Part shown: positions 5,796 to 7,291 of the stretch, piece after piece
Layout: each line of letters opens with the position of its first letter
Numbering within the stretch: position 1 is the stretch's first letter
Origin: an uncultured Alphaproteobacteria bacterium
GTDB taxonomy: Bacteria > Pseudomonadota > Alphaproteobacteria > Reyranellales > Reyranellaceae
NCBI GenBank assembly: GCA_903929895.1
Contig: CAIYWM010000531.1
Span: 1 to 7,291 of the forward strand
DNA length: 7,291 bases
Direction of reading: 5' to 3'
Program-made: the position numbers and the translations under genes
The notes under the pieces: generated by a model
Seen by the model: only the letters and a program-made list of their open reading frames with translations
What the model was told of the DNA's origin: nothing
Database searches by the model: none

Positions 5796-5904
5796 CCTCC
5801 GCACTCTCACGGTTCCGGGGTGCGCACGGCGCTGCTCTGCGGCCCAAGCCGCTTCAAAAGCGTGGATCGTCAAGCCATCTGGGGAATGTCGGCTAAGCCT
5901 AGAC
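5796..5904. other. Spacer after the HNH-type remnant
   Basis: No gene is supported. A GCGGC-CCAA-GCCGC hairpin lies at 5839-5852 but lacks a following T-run. No recognisable HNH motif (His-Asn-His with flanking CxxC) remains in any plus-strand frame. Confidence 0.4.
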
Positions 5905-5934
5905 TTGATACCTCAATCAGGGGAAGGCTAGAAC
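5905..5934 (+). promoter_or_regulatory. Candidate sigma-70 type promoter of the secreted protein gene
   Basis: TTGATA (5905-5910) and TAGAAC (5929-5934) are separated by 18 bp, close to -35/-10 consensus, and would start transcription near 5941. That leaves room for the AAGGA Shine-Dalgarno at 5951-5955 before the ATG at 5962. Confidence 0.4.
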
Positions 5935-5961
5935 GCCCCTCCCTTTGGCAAAGGACCGACA

Positions 5962-6771
5962 ATGAAGTCAGGGTTCAACATTTCGCGTGTGTTCTTCGCA
6001 GCTGGCGCGCTGGTCGCCGCGATGGCTTCTGCCCCCATCTCGCAAGCCATCGCGCAAACCGCAGCTGCGCCACCGCCATCAGCCGCCTTGACGGGGCCCT
6101 GCGAGGTCCGGGCCCCGAACTGGCGCGGCAGGGCCTTCTACGAAGTCCTGTTCATGAACCGCGTTCCCGGCGGACCGGCCGGGAGCGGCAATTACTTCAA
6201 CTCGATCGGGAGCCCGCTCGAAGCGCCCGGCGAGGTGACGGATGCGCGCTTCCGGGAACTGAACGCCGACGCGCTGCGGCGTGAGTATGGCGGCGACGGG
6301 GTCTTCTTCAACGGGCCACGGCGTTTCGTGGCGAACGGCGTCACCGGCATTGCCTACAATAACTGTGCGCCGCGGGTGATGAACTCGATCACCTTCTATC
6401 TGTACGGCACCTTCGAAGTTCCCAATCTGGAGGCCTTCGTTAGCACCGCGCCGCCGGCCTATAAGCCGCTGGTTTCCAGGCGCACCAATACCTTCATCTT
6501 CAATGCCGGCGAGAAGGTGCACGAGTTGATCACGCCTGAGGGCGAGGTCTACACGATGTTCAGCCTCTCCCTGAAAGTGGACCCCAGCAACTCGCTCGAG
6601 AGGCTGGCAACCCTTGGGGAGCGCCTGACCTTGCCGGCGGGATGGCGGTACCGGGTCCGAACGCTGGACCGGGAATTGACCCTGTCGTCCAGCTATGACG
6701 CCAACCCGCCCAACACCATTGTTCTCGACCAGTTCGAGGGCAACTACCAGCACAACCCCGGCCAGCGATAG
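5962..6771 (+). CDS. Secreted protein of unknown function
   Basis: A 269-aa product with a clear Sec signal peptide (residues 1-31, probable cleavage AIA before QT). The ATG at 5962 has AAGGA 6 nt upstream. After a short Ala/Pro linker the mature part runs GPCEVRAPNWRGRAFYEVLF (45-64), FFNGPRRFVANGV (115-127), Cys135, a beta-rich region with ITFYLYGTFEV (143-153), and a C-terminal half with KVHELITPEGEVYTMFSLS (185-203), VDPSNSLERLATLGERLTLPAGW (206-228) and VLDQFEGNYQHN (254-265). The last segments resemble a recurring family of uncharacterised exported alphaproteobacterial proteins (EGxVYxM..., LP-GW, D-x-x-NxYQ). Cys47 and Cys135 may form a disulfide. No catalytic motif is evident; the function is unknown. 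The next gene on the same strand starts 116 bp later. Confidence 0.88.
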   Translation: MKSGFNISRVFFAAGALVAAMASAPISQAIAQTAAAPPPSAALTGPCEVRAPNWRGRAFYEVLFMNRVPGGPAGSGNYFNSIGSPLEAPGEVTDARFRELNADALRREYGGDGVFFNGPRRFVANGVTGIAYNNCAPRVMNSITFYLYGTFEVPNLEAFVSTAPPAYKPLVSRRTNTFIFNAGEKVHELITPEGEVYTMFSLSLKVDPSNSLERLATLGERLTLPAGWRYRVRTLDRELTLSSSYDANPPNTIVLDQFEGNYQHNPGQR

Positions 6772-6791
6772 CGGCCTGCATGCCGCGCGGC

Positions 6792-6824
6792 GACGCGCGT
6801 TCGCTGCGCGGTAGGCTGCGCGTC
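6792..6824. repeat. GC-rich inverted repeat between the secreted protein gene and the DUF1254 gene
   Basis: GACGCGC (6792-6798) and GCGCGTC (6818-6824) are exact inverted copies around a 19-nt loop, 20 bp after the stop of the secreted protein gene. No T-run follows. It may contribute to transcript ending or stability, but in such GC-rich DNA chance is possible. GCC-rich sequence follows at about 6826-6846. Confidence 0.3.
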
Positions 6825-6887
6825 ACCGCCGCCGCCCCGCCGCCGCAGCGCGCTCATCCCGGCACTCACCGTTCGGAGGCATCTTCC

Positions 6888-7291
6888 ATGACGACCCGCA
6901 GGACCATCCTAGGCGGTGCCGCCGCCGCCGCCAGCGCCCTCGCCCTGTCCCGGCCGCTGATCGCGCAATCCTCCCGCCCCGGCGCGGTCGGCACCTTAGA
7001 GGCCGCCGAGGCCGCCTTCGTCTTCGGCCTGCCGATCGTGACGAACTACGCGGTGATGTACCAATTCGCGATCGACCGGAAGAGCGGCCAGTTCAAGGCA
7101 CCGTTCAACACCATGTGGAACGACGCACAGGTCTTCACCTGGCGCGACACCGCGATCCCGACGCCGAACAGCGACACGCCCTATTCGATGTGCTGGATGG
7201 ACCTGCGGGCGGAGCCGGTGGTGATCTCAGTCCCCGAGGTGCCGGCCGGCCGCTATTTCTCCGTCCAGATCGTGGACGCCAACACCTATAA
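6888..7291 (+). CDS. DUF1254 domain-containing exported protein (C-terminus off the window)
   Basis: 134 codons are visible and open to the right edge. The start is the ATG at 6888, with GGAGG at 6875-6879, 8 nt upstream. Residues 1-27 (MTTRRTILGG..., then an Ala/Leu run ending PLIAQ) form a leader with a twin arginine, so export is likely and Tat is possible. The following sequence matches the DUF1254 domain: AAEAAFVFGLPIV (38-50), the FNTMWNDAQVFTWRDT stretch, IPTPNSDTPYSMCWMDL, then EPVVISVPEVPAGRYFSVQIVDANTY. Full-length members are usually 350-480 aa and carry a DUF1214 domain after this one. The biochemical role of the family is not settled. It is probably transcribed with or near the secreted protein gene upstream. 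Confidence 0.92.
   Translation, partial: MTTRRTILGGAAAAASALALSRPLIAQSSRPGAVGTLEAAEAAFVFGLPIVTNYAVMYQFAIDRKSGQFKAPFNTMWNDAQVFTWRDTAIPTPNSDTPYSMCWMDLRAEPVVISVPEVPAGRYFSVQIVDANTY

Noticed and set aside
5565..6284. Single 239-codon plus-strand frame spanning the nuclease relic into the secreted protein gene
   Set aside because: It merely joins one frame of the relic with out-of-frame reading of the start of the 5962 gene; the second half is not meaningful protein.
6079..6753. Minus-strand open frame (224 codons) opposite the secreted protein gene
   Set aside because: The opposite strand has a Shine-Dalgarno, signal peptide and family-like sequence; this frame has none of these.
6826..6846. GCC-rich run resembling a tandem repeat
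   Set aside because: It is short and irregular, compatible with local GC-rich composition.

Overview
The window is GC-rich with strongly G/C-ending codons. The gene families (a Bug/TctC-type solute receptor, an HxlR regulator paired with an SDR, a patatin-like lipoprotein, DUF1254) suggest an environmental alphaproteobacterium of the Bradyrhizobium/Reyranella kind. That placement is inference from family habits, not a computed assignment. I see no rRNA, tRNA, CRISPR array, insertion sequence or phage gene.

Layout. The left part is transcribed leftward. Reading in the direction of transcription from about 4386, there is an HxlR-family regulator; an SGNH/GDSL hydrolase that overlaps it by 4 bp (ATGA) and is split by one in-frame TGA; a probable 42-aa ORF that overlaps the hydrolase end by GTGA; and, 34 bp further on, a patatin-like phospholipase lipoprotein (stop at 1451). 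After a 234-bp gap come a small Tyr/Gln/Asn/Pro-rich lipoprotein (839-1216) and the first 257 residues of a periplasmic TctC-like receptor that runs off the left edge.

The centre carries the decay. Divergent from the HxlR gene, behind a TACC-N4-GGTA inverted repeat and a good Shine-Dalgarno, lies only the first 57 codons of a short-chain dehydrogenase. Its TAG shares the bases CTAG with the stop codon of a convergent TPR-like lipoprotein (4634-5422). Upstream of that lipoprotein, on the plus strand, is the collapsed remnant of an HNH-endonuclease-type protein with an EVE/PUA-like N-terminus (5576 to about 5795). It appears to have lost at least two internal blocks and its whole nuclease domain.

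The right part is transcribed rightward: a secreted protein of an unnamed family (5962-6771) and the start of a DUF1254 protein with a twin-arginine-like leader (6888 to the edge).

How it fits together. Most intact products carry export or lipoprotein signals, so this is largely a cell-envelope neighbourhood. The HxlR to patatin run looks like one transcription unit that puts two hydrolases (one now probably broken) under a regulator whose original partner, the SDR, is lost. The window shows several independent gene-decay events in about 3 kb. I did not find a convincing new multi-gene system.
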